Positions 34,208-43,389 of a stretch of 64,000 nucleotides of DNA are shown piece after piece; the first letter of the stretch is position 1; each line of letters starts with the position of its first letter. The notes beneath the pieces were generated by a model, which saw only the letters and a program-made list of their open reading frames with translations, made no database searches and was not told the DNA's origin. The translations under genes were made by a program, and so were the position numbers. The stretch is from LMUY01 sp965199095 (GTDB lineage: Bacteria; Pseudomonadota; Alphaproteobacteria; Acetobacterales; Acetobacteraceae), in contig CBDAQM010000006.1 of the NCBI GenBank assembly GCA_965199095.1, forward strand, positions 62,001-126,000, written 5' to 3'.

Positions 34208-35515
34208 TCACCCCCGCTCGGAAATCGGCACGAAATCCCGCAGCGGGGCGCCCGTGTAGATCTGTCGCGGCCGGCCGATCCGCTGGCTCTTGTCCTCCAC
34301 CATCTCTTTCCACTGGCTGATCCAGCCGACGGTCCGGGCCACGGCGAACAGCACGGTGAACATGCTGGTCGGAATGCCCATCGCCTTCAGGATGATGCCC
34401 GAATAGAAATCGACGTTCGGATACAGCTTCTTGCTGACGAAGTAATCGTCGTGCAGCGCGATCCGCTCCAACTCCATCGCCATGTCGAGCGTCGGATCAT
34501 CCTTTATGCCGAGTTCCTTCAGCACTTCGTGGCAGGTCCGCTCCATGATCTTGGCGCGGGGATCGTAGTTCTTATAGACGCGATGGCCGAAGCCCATCAG
34601 GCGGACGTTGCTGTTCTTGTCCTTCACCTTCTCGATGAAGGCGGGGATATGCTCCGGACTGCCGATCTCGTTCAGCATCTTCAGCACCGCCTCGTTGGCG
34701 CCGCCATGCGCCGGACCCCACAGGCTGGCGATGCCCGCCGCGATGCAGGCGAACGGATTGGCGCCGGTGGAGCCGGCCAGCCGTACGGTGGAGGTGGACG
34801 CATTCTGCTCGTGGTCGGCATGCAGGATGAAGATGCGGTCCATCGCGCGCGCCAGCACCGGGTTGACGTGGTACTCCTCGGCGGGCACCGCGTTCATCAT
34901 GTAGAGGAAGTTCTCGGCATAGCCGAGGTCGTTCCGCGGATACATGAAGGGTTGGCCGATATTGTATTTGTAGGCCCAGGCCGCGATGGTCGGCAGCTTC
35001 GCGATCAGGCGGAACGCGCTGATGCGGCGATGCTCCTCATTCGTGATGTCCAGGCTGTCATGATAGAACGCGCTCAGCGCCCCCACCACGCCGCACATCA
35101 CCGCCATGGGGTGAGCATCGCGCCGGAAGCCGCTGTAAAAGCTACGCAATTGCTCATGCAGCATGGTGTGGTGCATCACACCCTTGTCGAACTCGGCCCG
35201 CTCCGCCTTGGTCGGAAGCTCACCGTTCAGCAGCAGGTAGGCCAGTTCCAGGAAGGTGGACTTCTCGGCAAGCTGGTCGATCGGGTAACCGCGGTGAAGC
35301 AGCACGCCCTCGTCGCCATCGATATAGGTTATCTTGCTAACGCAAGCGGCGGTGGCGCCATAGCCGACGTCGTAGGTGAAGATGCCGAGGCTGCCATAGA
35401 GCTTGCTGATATCAGCGGCTTGTGGGCCGATCGTGCCAGATTTCAGGGGGACAGTCAGCGTTTGGTTTGTGCCGTCAAGGGACAATGTGAGAGACCCGTG
35501 GGCGGTGCCGCTCAT
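34208..35515 (-). CDS. gltA: Citrate synthase (type II)
   Basis: First step of the TCA cycle: oxaloacetate + acetyl-CoA to citrate. 435 aa, the length of the hexameric proteobacterial type. Catalytic histidines are seen in GPAHGGANEAVLKML and MGFGHRVYKNYDPRAK. The N-terminal small domain starting near residue 10 is typical. The start at 35515 is chosen because upstream frame sequence has no similarity to the family. Single-gene unit with its own terminator. Confidence 0.97.
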   Translation of the reverse strand: MSGTAHGSLTLSLDGTNQTLTVPLKSGTIGPQAADISKLYGSLGIFTYDVGYGATAACVSKITYIDGDEGVLLHRGYPIDQLAEKSTFLELAYLLLNGELPTKAERAEFDKGVMHHTMLHEQLRSFYSGFRRDAHPMAVMCGVVGALSAFYHDSLDITNEEHRRISAFRLIAKLPTIAAWAYKYNIGQPFMYPRNDLGYAENFLYMMNAVPAEEYHVNPVLARAMDRIFILHADHEQNASTSTVRLAGSTGANPFACIAAGIASLWGPAHGGANEAVLKMLNEIGSPEHIPAFIEKVKDKNSNVRLMGFGHRVYKNYDPRAKIMERTCHEVLKELGIKDDPTLDMAMELERIALHDDYFVSKKLYPNVDFYSGIILKAMGIPTSMFTVLFAVARTVGWISQWKEMVEDKSQRIGRPRQIYTGAPLRDFVPISERG

Positions 35516-35640
35516 GCTAGGTTCCTGTCGAAAACGGGTCGGCGAGGATCCGCCGCCCAACTGCACCGGCGCGCTCCGGTGAATATGTCCAATTAAGGGC
35601 GAAGCCGTCGGGAGGCAACCTTCGCGCTCGCAGCATTGAT

Positions 35641-36174
35641 CTAGTCGGCGAGCCAGAGCCCGCGGCGATGGGCGCGCGCATCCATTTCCGCCGGGCCAAG
35701 CAACGGGCTGTCGGCCCGGGCCCAGCCGATTTCGACGAGGGCGGCATTCACGTCCTGCCCCCCGGCGTCGCACCGTGCGGCTGGGCGGCCCATTGCATCG
35801 TGGCCCGACACCCGGCAGCTAACCCGTTGATCCCGCACCAACTCAGCGAGCGCCGCCGTCGCCTGTCCCCCGCAATCCGGCCCGGCGGCGCAGGCTTGCC
35901 CACGCCGCGGCGCCTGAATATCGCTGAGCCGCACGACGACGCCGTCCAGCCGCAGCGTGTCCCCGTCGATCACCGCAACCTGACCCGGCGCTGCCGAAAT
36001 CACCCGTACGTCCGAGGTCATCTGGCCGAACAGGTTCCCAGACAGTCCCAACAGCACCAGCGACCCGCCCGCGACAGCGCCAACCAGCGCAACAGTCACC
36101 GTTCGCAGCAGCCGGCGGGGCGAGGACGAGCGGCTGGAGGACCGAAAGATGCGGCGGGGACGATCGATGGACAC
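35641..36174 (-). CDS. Thermonuclease-like (SNase-fold) membrane-anchored protein
   Basis: 177 aa. An N-terminal basic segment and one hydrophobic helix (VTVALVGAVAGGSLVLLGLS) anchor or export the protein. The staphylococcal-nuclease fold follows: VIDGDTLRLDGVVVRLSDIQAP and ALVEIGWARA. The usual catalytic Arg/Glu positions are only partly conserved by eye, so activity is uncertain. Four cysteines suggest periplasmic disulfides. The start codon is GTG with a weak ribosome site; the gene stands alone. Confidence 0.85.
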   Translation of the reverse strand: MSIDRPRRIFRSSSRSSSPRRLLRTVTVALVGAVAGGSLVLLGLSGNLFGQMTSDVRVISAAPGQVAVIDGDTLRLDGVVVRLSDIQAPRRGQACAAGPDCGGQATAALAELVRDQRVSCRVSGHDAMGRPAARCDAGGQDVNAALVEIGWARADSPLLGPAEMDARAHRRGLWLAD

Positions 36175-36297
36175 ACAAACAATCCGCAGAGATGCTCAAG
36201 CCGGGATGATGCCTAGCGCGTCGGGCAGGCGACTTGCAAGCGTGGTCATGGCCGCGCGGTTAATATTATGATCAGAGTGGCTTACGCGGCAATCATG

Positions 36298-36825
36298 CTA
36301 CATGGTCGCCGCCAGATCTGTGGGCAGCACGAACCGCGTCAGCCGCGCTCCGGTCTCCCCCACGTCGCTCCACGGCACGGACACTGCGAATTCCGCAAGC
36401 GCGCCGGACGGGTAGGAGTTGACCAGTCGTTGCACCTCTCTGTCGCCGACGGCGGCGTGCGCCCCGGCCAGCAAAAGAGCCAGTTCGTGCAGACCCGGAT
36501 TATGGCCGACCAGCAGCACGGTGTGCGAGGCTGGCGCCACGCTGTGGAGCACGTCCAGCAGGTCTGCCCGGGGCGCCAGGTAGAGTGCGTCCAGCGGCTC
36601 GATGCGGGGCGGCGTATCCCACGGGTCCAACGCCGCCAGGGTCTGCAGCGTGCGCCGGGCGGATGACACCAGAACCACGTCCGGCAGCAGGCCCAACCGC
36701 TTGATCTCGCCCGCCATCGTCGCCGCAGCCTGCCGGCCGCGCAGGTTGAGCGGCCGTGCATGGTCCGGCAGTTGCGGATCGTCCCAGGACGACTTGGCAT
36801 GCCGAAGAAGGAGGAGCTGGCGCAT
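36298..36825 (-). CDS. SixA-type histidine phosphatase
   Basis: 175-aa phosphatase of the histidine-acid branch. LLLLRHAKSSWDD carries the catalytic His9, and VLLVGHNPGLHELA the second His. In E. coli SixA dephosphorylates His-phosphorylated signalling proteins (ArcB, NPr); here the target is unknown. Divergent from the photolyase gene, 85 bp apart. Confidence 0.92.
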   Translation of the reverse strand: MRQLLLLRHAKSSWDDPQLPDHARPLNLRGRQAAATMAGEIKRLGLLPDVVLVSSARRTLQTLAALDPWDTPPRIEPLDALYLAPRADLLDVLHSVAPASHTVLLVGHNPGLHELALLLAGAHAAVGDREVQRLVNSYPSGALAEFAVSVPWSDVGETGARLTRFVLPTDLAATM

Positions 36826-36910
36826 GTGCTGACGCGATCATGCCACGCCCCGGCTGCCTTGTCGCCACCGGACCCGTCGCCACGTTCCGCGCGTTTGAGA
36901 GAGGCGGCAT

Positions 36911-38452
36911 ATGGGAACATTGAGGGTCATCCTGGGCGACCAATGCAGCGCCACCGTGTCGTCGCTCGATGATCTGGACCCTGCCAACGATACCGTCTTG
37001 ATGGCCGAGGTCCTGGAGGAATGCACCTATGTCCGCCATCACCAGAAGAAGATCGTGCTGGTGTTGTCCGCCATGCGTCATTTTGCCCAGGCGCTGCGGG
37101 CGCGGGGCGTCGCCGTGGATTACGTGGCGCTCGACGACCCCGGCAACACGCAGAGCCTGCGCGGCGAAGTGCGGCGCGCGGTGCAGCGCCGGCGGCCCGA
37201 CCGCGTGGTCGTCACCGAATGCGGCGAGTGGCGCCTGGCCCAGGACATGGCCGAGTGGCACGAGCAGGTCGGGCTGGAGGTGGACATCCGGGCGGACACG
37301 CGCTTCCTCTGCCGCATCCGGGAGTTCCGGGCCTGGGCGCAGGGCAAGCAGACGCTGCGAATGGAGTTCTTCTACCGCGAGATGCGTCGCCGCTACGGCG
37401 TGCTGATGGATCCGGACGGCACGCCGGTGGACAGCCGGTGGAATTTCGACGCCGAGAACCGCAAGCGGCTGCCCGCCAACGTGGCGGTGCCGCATCCGCA
37501 GCCGATCCAGCCGGATGCGATCACGCGCGCGGTCATCGCGCTGGTGCAGGCGCGGTTCGGCGACCATTTCGGCACATGCGACGGGTTCAGCCTCCCGGTC
37601 ACGGCCGCCGAGGCGCAGGCGGTGCTGGATGACTTCGTCCTCACCCGGCTGCCGCAATTCGGGGACTGGCAGGACGCGATGAAGACGGGCGAGGCCACGC
37701 TGTTCCATGCGCTGATCTCCACCTCGCTGAACGCCGGCCTGCTGCTGCCCATGCAGGCCATCGAAGCGGCGGAGGCGGCGTATCGCGCCGGGCGGGTGAA
37801 GCTGAACGCGGTGGAAGGCTTCATCCGCCAAATCCTCGGCTGGCGGGAATTCGTGCGCGGGGTCTACTGGTTGCGGATGCCGCAGTTCGCCGCGCTCAAC
37901 GCGCTGGGGGCGACGCGGCCCTTGCCGCAATTCTACTGGGACGCGGACACGCGGATGAACTGCCTGCACCACGCCATCGCCGACACGCGGGACAATGCCT
38001 ACGCCCACCATATCCAGCGCCTGATGGTCACCGGCAACTTCGCCCTGCTGGCCGGGCTGGACCCGGCGCAGGTGGATGAGTGGTATCTGATCGTCTACGC
38101 CGATGCCTATGAGTGGGTGGAGATGCCGAACACGCGCGGCATGGCGCTGTTCGCGGATGGCGGGATCGTGGGATCGAAGCCCTATGCCGCGTCAGGCGCC
38201 TACATCAACCGGATGAGCGACTACTGCCGCGGCTGCCACTACGACGTGAAGGATGCGGTGGGCGAACGCGCCTGTCCGTTCAATGCGTTGTACTGGGATT
38301 TCATGGCCCGGCATGCCGCACGCTTCGCCGGCAACGCCCGGATGCAGATGCCCCTGCGCACCTTGGAAAAGATGGCGCCGGAGCGGGTGGCGCAACTCCG
38401 CAGCCGCGCAGCGCACGTGCTGGCCGCTTTGCAGGAGGGCGTGCGGGTTTAA
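36911..38452 (+). CDS. phrB: Fe-S bacterial cryptochrome / prokaryotic (6-4) photolyase
   Basis: FAD-containing DNA-repair enzyme of the FeS-BCP group (PhrB of Agrobacterium), 513 aa. The N-terminal Rossmann-like antenna domain (LRVILGDQCSATVSSLDDL) is followed by the helical FAD domain (QILGWREFVRGVYWLRMP, HHIQRLMVTGNFALLAGLDP). Cysteines for the [4Fe-4S] cluster are seen in MNCLHHA and DYCRGCHYDVKDAVGERACP. The ending NALYWDFMARH is typical. Likely repairs UV (6-4) lesions. Monocistronic. Confidence 0.94.
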   Translation: MGTLRVILGDQCSATVSSLDDLDPANDTVLMAEVLEECTYVRHHQKKIVLVLSAMRHFAQALRARGVAVDYVALDDPGNTQSLRGEVRRAVQRRRPDRVVVTECGEWRLAQDMAEWHEQVGLEVDIRADTRFLCRIREFRAWAQGKQTLRMEFFYREMRRRYGVLMDPDGTPVDSRWNFDAENRKRLPANVAVPHPQPIQPDAITRAVIALVQARFGDHFGTCDGFSLPVTAAEAQAVLDDFVLTRLPQFGDWQDAMKTGEATLFHALISTSLNAGLLLPMQAIEAAEAAYRAGRVKLNAVEGFIRQILGWREFVRGVYWLRMPQFAALNALGATRPLPQFYWDADTRMNCLHHAIADTRDNAYAHHIQRLMVTGNFALLAGLDPAQVDEWYLIVYADAYEWVEMPNTRGMALFADGGIVGSKPYAASGAYINRMSDYCRGCHYDVKDAVGERACPFNALYWDFMARHAARFAGNARMQMPLRTLEKMAPERVAQLRSRAAHVLAALQEGVRV

Positions 38453-38482
38453 CGCCCCGTCGTTCACCCTCCCTGCAATAGC

Positions 38483-38579
38483 GCGTAGCCCGTATTCGCG
38501 CAGCGAATGCGGGATCACGCCCATAGACGGACGCCGGCGCCTGTTGCCCCGCATGAGCAAAGGCTCATGCGGGCTACGC
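38483..38579. repeat. Inverted pair of REP-like elements (BIME-like)
   Basis: Ends GCGTAGCCCG (38483-38492) and CGGGCTACGC (38570-38579) are exact inverted repeats. Each half carries its own hairpin: ATTCGC-GCA-GCGAAT and GCATGAGC-AAAG-GCTCATGC. The sequence pattern matches REP elements mobilised by RAYT-type transposases in many proteobacteria. It sits between the convergent ends of the photolyase and GT4 genes. No RAYT gene is in the window. Confidence 0.8.
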
Positions 38580-38585
38580 GACTGA

Positions 38586-39785
38586 TCAACCCAGCGCCCT
38601 GCGCCAGCTTGCCACCAGGGTGTCGATCGTGCGCTGCCACGTGTACTCGGCCGCGCGCGCTTGCCCCGCCTGGCGGAGCGTTTCGGCGTAGTCCGCGTCC
38701 TCGATCAACTGCCGCAGCCCCTCGGTGATGGCGGCCTCGTCCAGCGGGTTCACCAGCAGGGCCGCGCCGGCAGCCAGTTCCGCGACGGCCGTGGTGTTGG
38801 AGGCCAGCACGGGGCTGCGCGCGGCCATCGCCTCCACCACCGGCAAGCCGAAGCCTTCATACAGGCTGACATAGGCGAACACCGCGGCGCGGGCACATAA
38901 CGCGACCAGGTCGGTATCGCCCACATGCCCCAGCAGCCGCACCGTGCCATCGCGGGTCGCCGCCTCCGCTTCCGGGCGAGCCAGAACTTCCCCCCAGCCC
39001 TTGCCGCCCGCGATCACCAGCGGCGCTTTCCGGCGCAACGCCGCAGGCAGATGGAGGTGGGCGTTCAGCAACCGGTCGAAATTCTTCCGCGGCTCCAGGG
39101 TGGAGATGGAAAACACATAACCCTGGTCCGCCAGGCCCAGCCGCGCGAGCGTCGGCGCCGCAGCGGCGGCGCTCAATGGCTGGAACTCCTTGGCAGGGGC
39201 CAGTGGCACGACGTCGATCCGGTCGGCTGCGACGCCCAACTCCCGCACGACTTCGTCCTTGGTGAACTGCGAGATGGCGACGAAGCGCCGGGCCCGCTTC
39301 AGGGTCGTCGGCAGGTTGCGCTCGATCCAGCGCAGACGTTCGGCCGGATGCCAGGATGGTTCGTGATGCCAGGACAGGTCGTTGATGGTCGACACGGTCG
39401 GCAGGGCGATCGGCCGCACGATCATGTTGGGCTCGTGATACACCAGGGGCGTGCCCTGCGCCTTCGCCAGTTGCCGCAAGGTCCGGTTCAGTCCGCCATG
39501 CTTCAAGCGCCGCAACATCTGCACGCCGGGAACCCGGCCGACCGCCACCTTCCAGGGGATCGGCGCCCGCTGCTGCGGATGCGCCGCCGGCTCGTCGTCC
39601 AAATGGTCGATCATGTCCACCGTCTGCAACCCGTGCGCCAGCAGCAGCCCGGTGTAGTCGATGGCCGCGGAGGCCCGCGCGGCACGGGCGATCTCCAGCG
39701 TCATGCGCCCGACGCCGGAGCGTCGCAGCGCAAGGCTGTCGGCGCCGATCAGGACGCTCAGCTTCGATTTAGGGTCAAAAGGCAA
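38586..39785 (-). CDS. Glycosyltransferase family 4
   Basis: Retaining GT-B glycosyltransferase, 399 aa, probably working at the cytoplasmic face of the membrane on a polysaccharide or glycolipid. Family-4 marks are VFSISTLEPRKNFDRLLNAH, LVIAGGKGWGE, and the nucleotide-binding YVSLYEGFGLPVVEAMAARS. The start is a TTG (39785); no ATG precedes the conserved N-terminal strand LSVLIGADSLALRRSGVGR. It ends the minus-strand glycan-like cluster, 36 bp after the DUF2147 gene. Confidence 0.9.
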   Translation of the reverse strand: MPFDPKSKLSVLIGADSLALRRSGVGRMTLEIARAARASAAIDYTGLLLAHGLQTVDMIDHLDDEPAAHPQQRAPIPWKVAVGRVPGVQMLRRLKHGGLNRTLRQLAKAQGTPLVYHEPNMIVRPIALPTVSTINDLSWHHEPSWHPAERLRWIERNLPTTLKRARRFVAISQFTKDEVVRELGVAADRIDVVPLAPAKEFQPLSAAAAAPTLARLGLADQGYVFSISTLEPRKNFDRLLNAHLHLPAALRRKAPLVIAGGKGWGEVLARPEAEAATRDGTVRLLGHVGDTDLVALCARAAVFAYVSLYEGFGLPVVEAMAARSPVLASNTTAVAELAAGAALLVNPLDEAAITEGLRQLIEDADYAETLRQAGQARAAEYTWQRTIDTLVASWRRALG

Positions 39786-39821
39786 AGGTTCTGTCCGGTC
39801 AGCTCGTAACGCGGGTGCAGT

Positions 39822-40268
39822 TCAATTCTGCAGATGGCAATCGGCAGTCAAATGTCCCTTGAAGCGGGTCCAGAACACGGTCCTGCCGAACAGCGGGATG
39901 CCGATATAGCCACGCATCCGCAACCGGCCATCCGGGTCCACGCGCAAGGTGATCGTGTAGGTTTTCCCGTCATCCGGGTTGGTGATGTGGCTGTCCCAAC
40001 TACCGTCCGCCTCGGCGGTGCCGCCCGGGATGATCTGCAGGTTGCAGCGCGAACGGCCCTGGATGTCCTTCGGTGCGGAGCCGTCGGGCTGGAAGTGGAT
40101 GATCCCGACCACGGTCCCACAGAGCCCGCTGCTGCAGGGTGAAATCCGGACCACGCCGTCACGGTCCTGCGTCCACCATGTCCCCATCACCGCCTGCGGA
40201 TCAGCAGCCCGCGCGGTTCCGGTCCACACCAGGCCCGCCACCATGATGAAGGCTGCGAGACGCCGCAT
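39822..40268 (-). CDS. DUF2147 secreted protein
   Basis: 148 aa with a signal peptide (LAAFIMVAGLVWTGTARAAD) and the DUF2147 lipocalin-like domain: MGTWWTQDRDGVVRI, CSSGLCGTVVGI and late MRGYIGIPLFGRTVFWTRF. The function of the family is not known. The ATG overlaps the stop of the GT2 gene (TGATG). Found here at the end of a glycosyltransferase operon, which suggests but does not prove a role in the cell envelope. Confidence 0.88.
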   Translation of the reverse strand: MRRLAAFIMVAGLVWTGTARAADPQAVMGTWWTQDRDGVVRISPCSSGLCGTVVGIIHFQPDGSAPKDIQGRSRCNLQIIPGGTAEADGSWDSHITNPDDGKTYTITLRVDPDGRLRMRGYIGIPLFGRTVFWTRFKGHLTADCHLQN

Positions 40269-40984
40269 CACCGCAATGGGGCAGGCTTCGGTGAGGCTGC
40301 CACGCGGGCGAACGTCGTCATGATCCGCCAGCCGGCCCGCAGCGATCCCCGCAGCGAACCCGCAACCTTGCTTTCCCCGCCGGCACGGCAGCGATAGGGC
40401 AGGGGGACCTCCAGGATGCGCAGCCCCGCGCGGGCCGCCTGCATCTGCATCTCGATGTTCCAGCCATACGTCATCTCCCGCAGGTTCAACGCTGCGAGGC
40501 TGGACCGGCGGATCGCCCGGAACGCACACATATCGGTGTACCGCACCCCGTACAACGCCCGCATGCCCAGCCCGGCGAGTTGGCCGGCCACGACCTGGTG
40601 CCAACTCATCGAGCCAGGATCGCGCTCGCCCCGGGTGCGGGACGCGATGACGAAATCGTGGGTGCCGGCGCGGATCGGGTCCACCAGGCGGTGCATCAGG
40701 TCCGCCCGGTCGGCGCCATCGCCATCCATGAACACGATCACGTCGCTGTCCGGGTCCGCCGCATCGGCCGCCCGCGCGCAGGCCAGGCCGTAGCCGCGCT
40801 CAGTCAATTCCAGCACCGTCGCCCCGGCCTCACGCGCCGCCTGCTGCGTCCCATCCTTGCTACCGCTATCGGCGACGATGATTTCGGCGGCCACGTCCCG
40901 CGGGATTTCCCGCACGACGATGGGGATGGCATCCCGCTCGTTCAGCGTCGGGATGACGACCGTCGTGCGGGCGCCGCTGCCCAC
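40268..40984 (-). CDS. Glycosyltransferase family 2, dolichyl-phosphate-mannose-synthase-like
   Basis: 238-aa inverting GT-A enzyme. The VVIPTLNERDAIPIVVREIP start, FMDGDGADRADLMHRLVDPI (the DxD-like site) and YRCRAGGESKVAGSLRG (C-terminal Arg cluster) are DPM1-like. No membrane anchor, so it is cytoplasmic or peripheral. Likely makes a polyprenyl-phosphate sugar that a membrane GT-C enzyme can use; the gene at 42.0-43.4 kb is a candidate user. GTG start, 3 bp after the radical SAM stop. Confidence 0.9.
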   Translation of the reverse strand: MGSGARTTVVIPTLNERDAIPIVVREIPRDVAAEIIVADSGSKDGTQQAAREAGATVLELTERGYGLACARAADAADPDSDVIVFMDGDGADRADLMHRLVDPIRAGTHDFVIASRTRGERDPGSMSWHQVVAGQLAGLGMRALYGVRYTDMCAFRAIRRSSLAALNLREMTYGWNIEMQMQAARAGLRILEVPLPYRCRAGGESKVAGSLRGSLRAGWRIMTTFARVAASPKPAPLR

Positions 40985-40987
40985 CGG

Positions 40988-42034
40988 CTACAGCGACCAA
41001 CGAAGGCCGCAATTCTCGCAAGGCTTCGGCGGTGCGTCGCTCAGCAACGAGCGCCGGAACTCCTGGTAGAGCGGACCATTCCAGATGTCCCGCAGGCTCT
41101 GCTGCGTGGCGTCGCCGAGGGTGTAATTGCTGTAGCCGCGGGCGGAGAACGGCGCGATGCAGCACGGCAGGGCGCGGCCGTGCGCGGTGAAATACATCAG
41201 CGACCAGGGGCGGCGGCAGGTGGCCCATGGCGTATCGCCCTCGGTCTTCTTCAGGCTGACGCCGGGCTCGGTGGCGCCCGAGGCATCCAGCATGACGCCC
41301 AGCTCGGCCCCAATCGCCTGGGCCGCAGCGATGTACTGCTCTTCCTCGGCCTGGGTCTGCTCGAACAGGCTGTTCTCCTGCCGGGCCATGCCGAACCCGG
41401 CGTCGTCGAACACCAGGCGTTGGAGGTGGACCTCCTTGACGCCCATGTTCGCCGCCATGCGGACGAATTCCGGCAGTTGCTGCACCGTCTCCTTCAACCC
41501 GGTCAGCCAGATCGACACTTTCGGGGTTGCGCTGCCGATTTTGGCCTGGTAGGCGGTGAACTTGCCGACGTCGCGGACGATGCGGTCGAAGAAATCCTTG
41601 CCGCGCACCGCGAGGTAGGTCTTACGGTCGGCGGCGTCCACCGACACCCGCAACTCATCCAGCCCGGTGTCGATCAGTTCCTGGAACTTCTTCGGGTTCA
41701 GCAGCGTGCCGTTGGTGTTGAACAGCACGTAGATGCCGCGGTCCTTCAGGTAGCGGATCATCCGCGGCAGGTCCTTGACCAGCATCGGCTCGCCCACCCC
41801 GTGCAACACCACCCGGGCAATGCTGTCGAACTGGTCCACGATCTTCGTGAACAGGTCCCAGCTCATATCCTGCGGCGGTTCCAGCGTCTCGAACGTGCGC
41901 GGACAGGTCTCGCACAGCAGGTTGCAGCGGTTGGTGGTTTCCAGATAGAGGCAAACCGGTGGAGCGGCCGAGACGTCCCGGGCCTCGACGGCCTCGAAGT
42001 AGCGGCGCGGGTCCTTCAGTAGCGTGGCCGACAT
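40988..42034 (-). CDS. Radical SAM protein with SPASM domain
   Basis: 348 aa. CxxxCxxC at Cys37/41/44 (in TTNRCNLLCETCPRTFE) binds the [4Fe-4S] cluster that cleaves S-adenosylmethionine. A C-terminal SPASM-type region carries further cysteines (ATCRRP, LPCCIAPF, KPCENCGL) for auxiliary clusters. Relatives modify peptides, sugars and other small molecules. Nothing here resembles a ripp precursor peptide, so a sugar or lipid substrate is more likely. SD AAGGAGAG ahead of the ATG at 42034. Confidence 0.9.
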   Translation of the reverse strand: MSATLLKDPRRYFEAVEARDVSAAPPVCLYLETTNRCNLLCETCPRTFETLEPPQDMSWDLFTKIVDQFDSIARVVLHGVGEPMLVKDLPRMIRYLKDRGIYVLFNTNGTLLNPKKFQELIDTGLDELRVSVDAADRKTYLAVRGKDFFDRIVRDVGKFTAYQAKIGSATPKVSIWLTGLKETVQQLPEFVRMAANMGVKEVHLQRLVFDDAGFGMARQENSLFEQTQAEEEQYIAAAQAIGAELGVMLDASGATEPGVSLKKTEGDTPWATCRRPWSLMYFTAHGRALPCCIAPFSARGYSNYTLGDATQQSLRDIWNGPLYQEFRRSLLSDAPPKPCENCGLRWSL

Positions 42035-42048
42035 GCAACGACTCTCCT

Positions 42049-43389
42049 TCAGCGGGCGGGGCGCGCCCGGTAGCGTCTGGTCACGTCCAGCAGGACGAGG
42101 ACAAGGCAGGGACCGTATATCACCCAAGGATAGACGTTTTCCCGGTGATAAGGGTCCAGATATAGCAAGACTCCGCTCGCTGACAGATAGAGGACGGAGC
42201 GATACGGCGCAAAACAGGCAAACACGGCGAGCCAGCCCAGATACCATGGGTAATGTGGCGACAATACGAGCGTCGTTGCTGTCGACAGCACCGCGCCGGC
42301 CCGGCCGATCGCAAGGGTGCGTGACCCGGGTTCCTCCGGCAGCGTGCGTCCGAGCATGTAGTATCCCGCAAGTCCCAGCAGCAGCACGGCAGCCGCAGCC
42401 AAATAAAGCTTCGTCGCCCAGGCGGGCAGCGGTCCCAGCAGCGCAAGCCACCGCAGCAGGAAGAAACCGCTGCCTGAGGAAAGCCCCTCCTCCGACGCAT
42501 AGCCGGGCAAGTAGCCCAGGACGTGCCAGCCGGCGCCGATCGTGTAGAGGCCATACAGCACCACGATCACAATCACGACACCGAGCAGGGTGCGCCAGTC
42601 CCAGCGACGCCAGAATGCCGGGAACAAGGCGGCCGGCAGCAATTTGCAGAGGATCGCGAGCCCCAGGACCGCACCCGCCCAGCCGCGCCAGCGGGAGGTT
42701 GCGACCACCATCGCCAACGCGATGAACGCGATGCTCGCGGCATCGATGTGCCCGTTTCCCGCATACTCCCACAGCGGCAGCGGGTTCCACGCGTAGATCA
42801 GCGCCTGCGCCACCGGCAAGCCGGCCCGGCGGAGCAGCACCAGCAGCGACGCGATGGTGATCGCCTCGAACCCGGCCATCACGATCTTCACCATCGTGAT
42901 GGAGGACCAAACCTGGCCGATGGCGGCGAAGATCACCTGCGCCATCGGTGGGTAGATCGTCGGCGCTTCCTCCGATCGGTTGGTGCTGCCGTAAATCTCC
43001 TCGTCGCGCAGGAATTCCAATTGCGGCGCGGCGGGCAGGTAAAGGTAGGGGTTGATGCCGTTCGCCTGCACCCGGCCGTCCCAGACGTAGCGGAACAGGT
43101 CGGATGACAGGAATGGCGGCGACGCCAACGGGAGCACGCGCATGCCGGCCGCCAGCAGGATCACGACCGCGGTCGTCCGGCGCGTCACCGGGCCGGAGCG
43201 CACCAGCCAGACTGCCGCGAAATAGACCAGCCCCGCCGCGCATTCGAGGCCGACGAAAACCTGCAGCCGTTCGTCCGAGCCGATGGTCGCGACGGAGCCG
43301 GGCACGTGGCACGCCAACTCCGCGATCACGAACAGCAACAGGACCAGCCCGGCGCCGGCCAGCGCCAGGCTTCGACGCGCCTCGGTCAA
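42049..43389 (-). CDS. Multi-pass membrane glycosyltransferase (GT-C fold, GT87/mannosyltransferase-like)
   Basis: 446-aa integral membrane protein with roughly ten or more hydrophobic segments. A first-loop motif, PFLSSDLFRYVWDGRVQANG, then INPYLYLPAAP resembles polyprenyl-phosphate-sugar-dependent mannosyltransferases. TTG start 43389 overlaps the stop of the TIGR04282 gene (TTGA), consistent with translational coupling; the longer frame upstream is antisense-like shadow. Transfers a sugar outside the cytoplasm, by analogy. Acceptor unknown. Confidence 0.8.
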   Translation of the reverse strand: MTEARRSLALAGAGLVLLLFVIAELACHVPGSVATIGSDERLQVFVGLECAAGLVYFAAVWLVRSGPVTRRTTAVVILLAAGMRVLPLASPPFLSSDLFRYVWDGRVQANGINPYLYLPAAPQLEFLRDEEIYGSTNRSEEAPTIYPPMAQVIFAAIGQVWSSITMVKIVMAGFEAITIASLLVLLRRAGLPVAQALIYAWNPLPLWEYAGNGHIDAASIAFIALAMVVATSRWRGWAGAVLGLAILCKLLPAALFPAFWRRWDWRTLLGVVIVIVVLYGLYTIGAGWHVLGYLPGYASEEGLSSGSGFFLLRWLALLGPLPAWATKLYLAAAAVLLLGLAGYYMLGRTLPEEPGSRTLAIGRAGAVLSTATTLVLSPHYPWYLGWLAVFACFAPYRSVLYLSASGVLLYLDPYHRENVYPWVIYGPCLVLVLLDVTRRYRARPAR

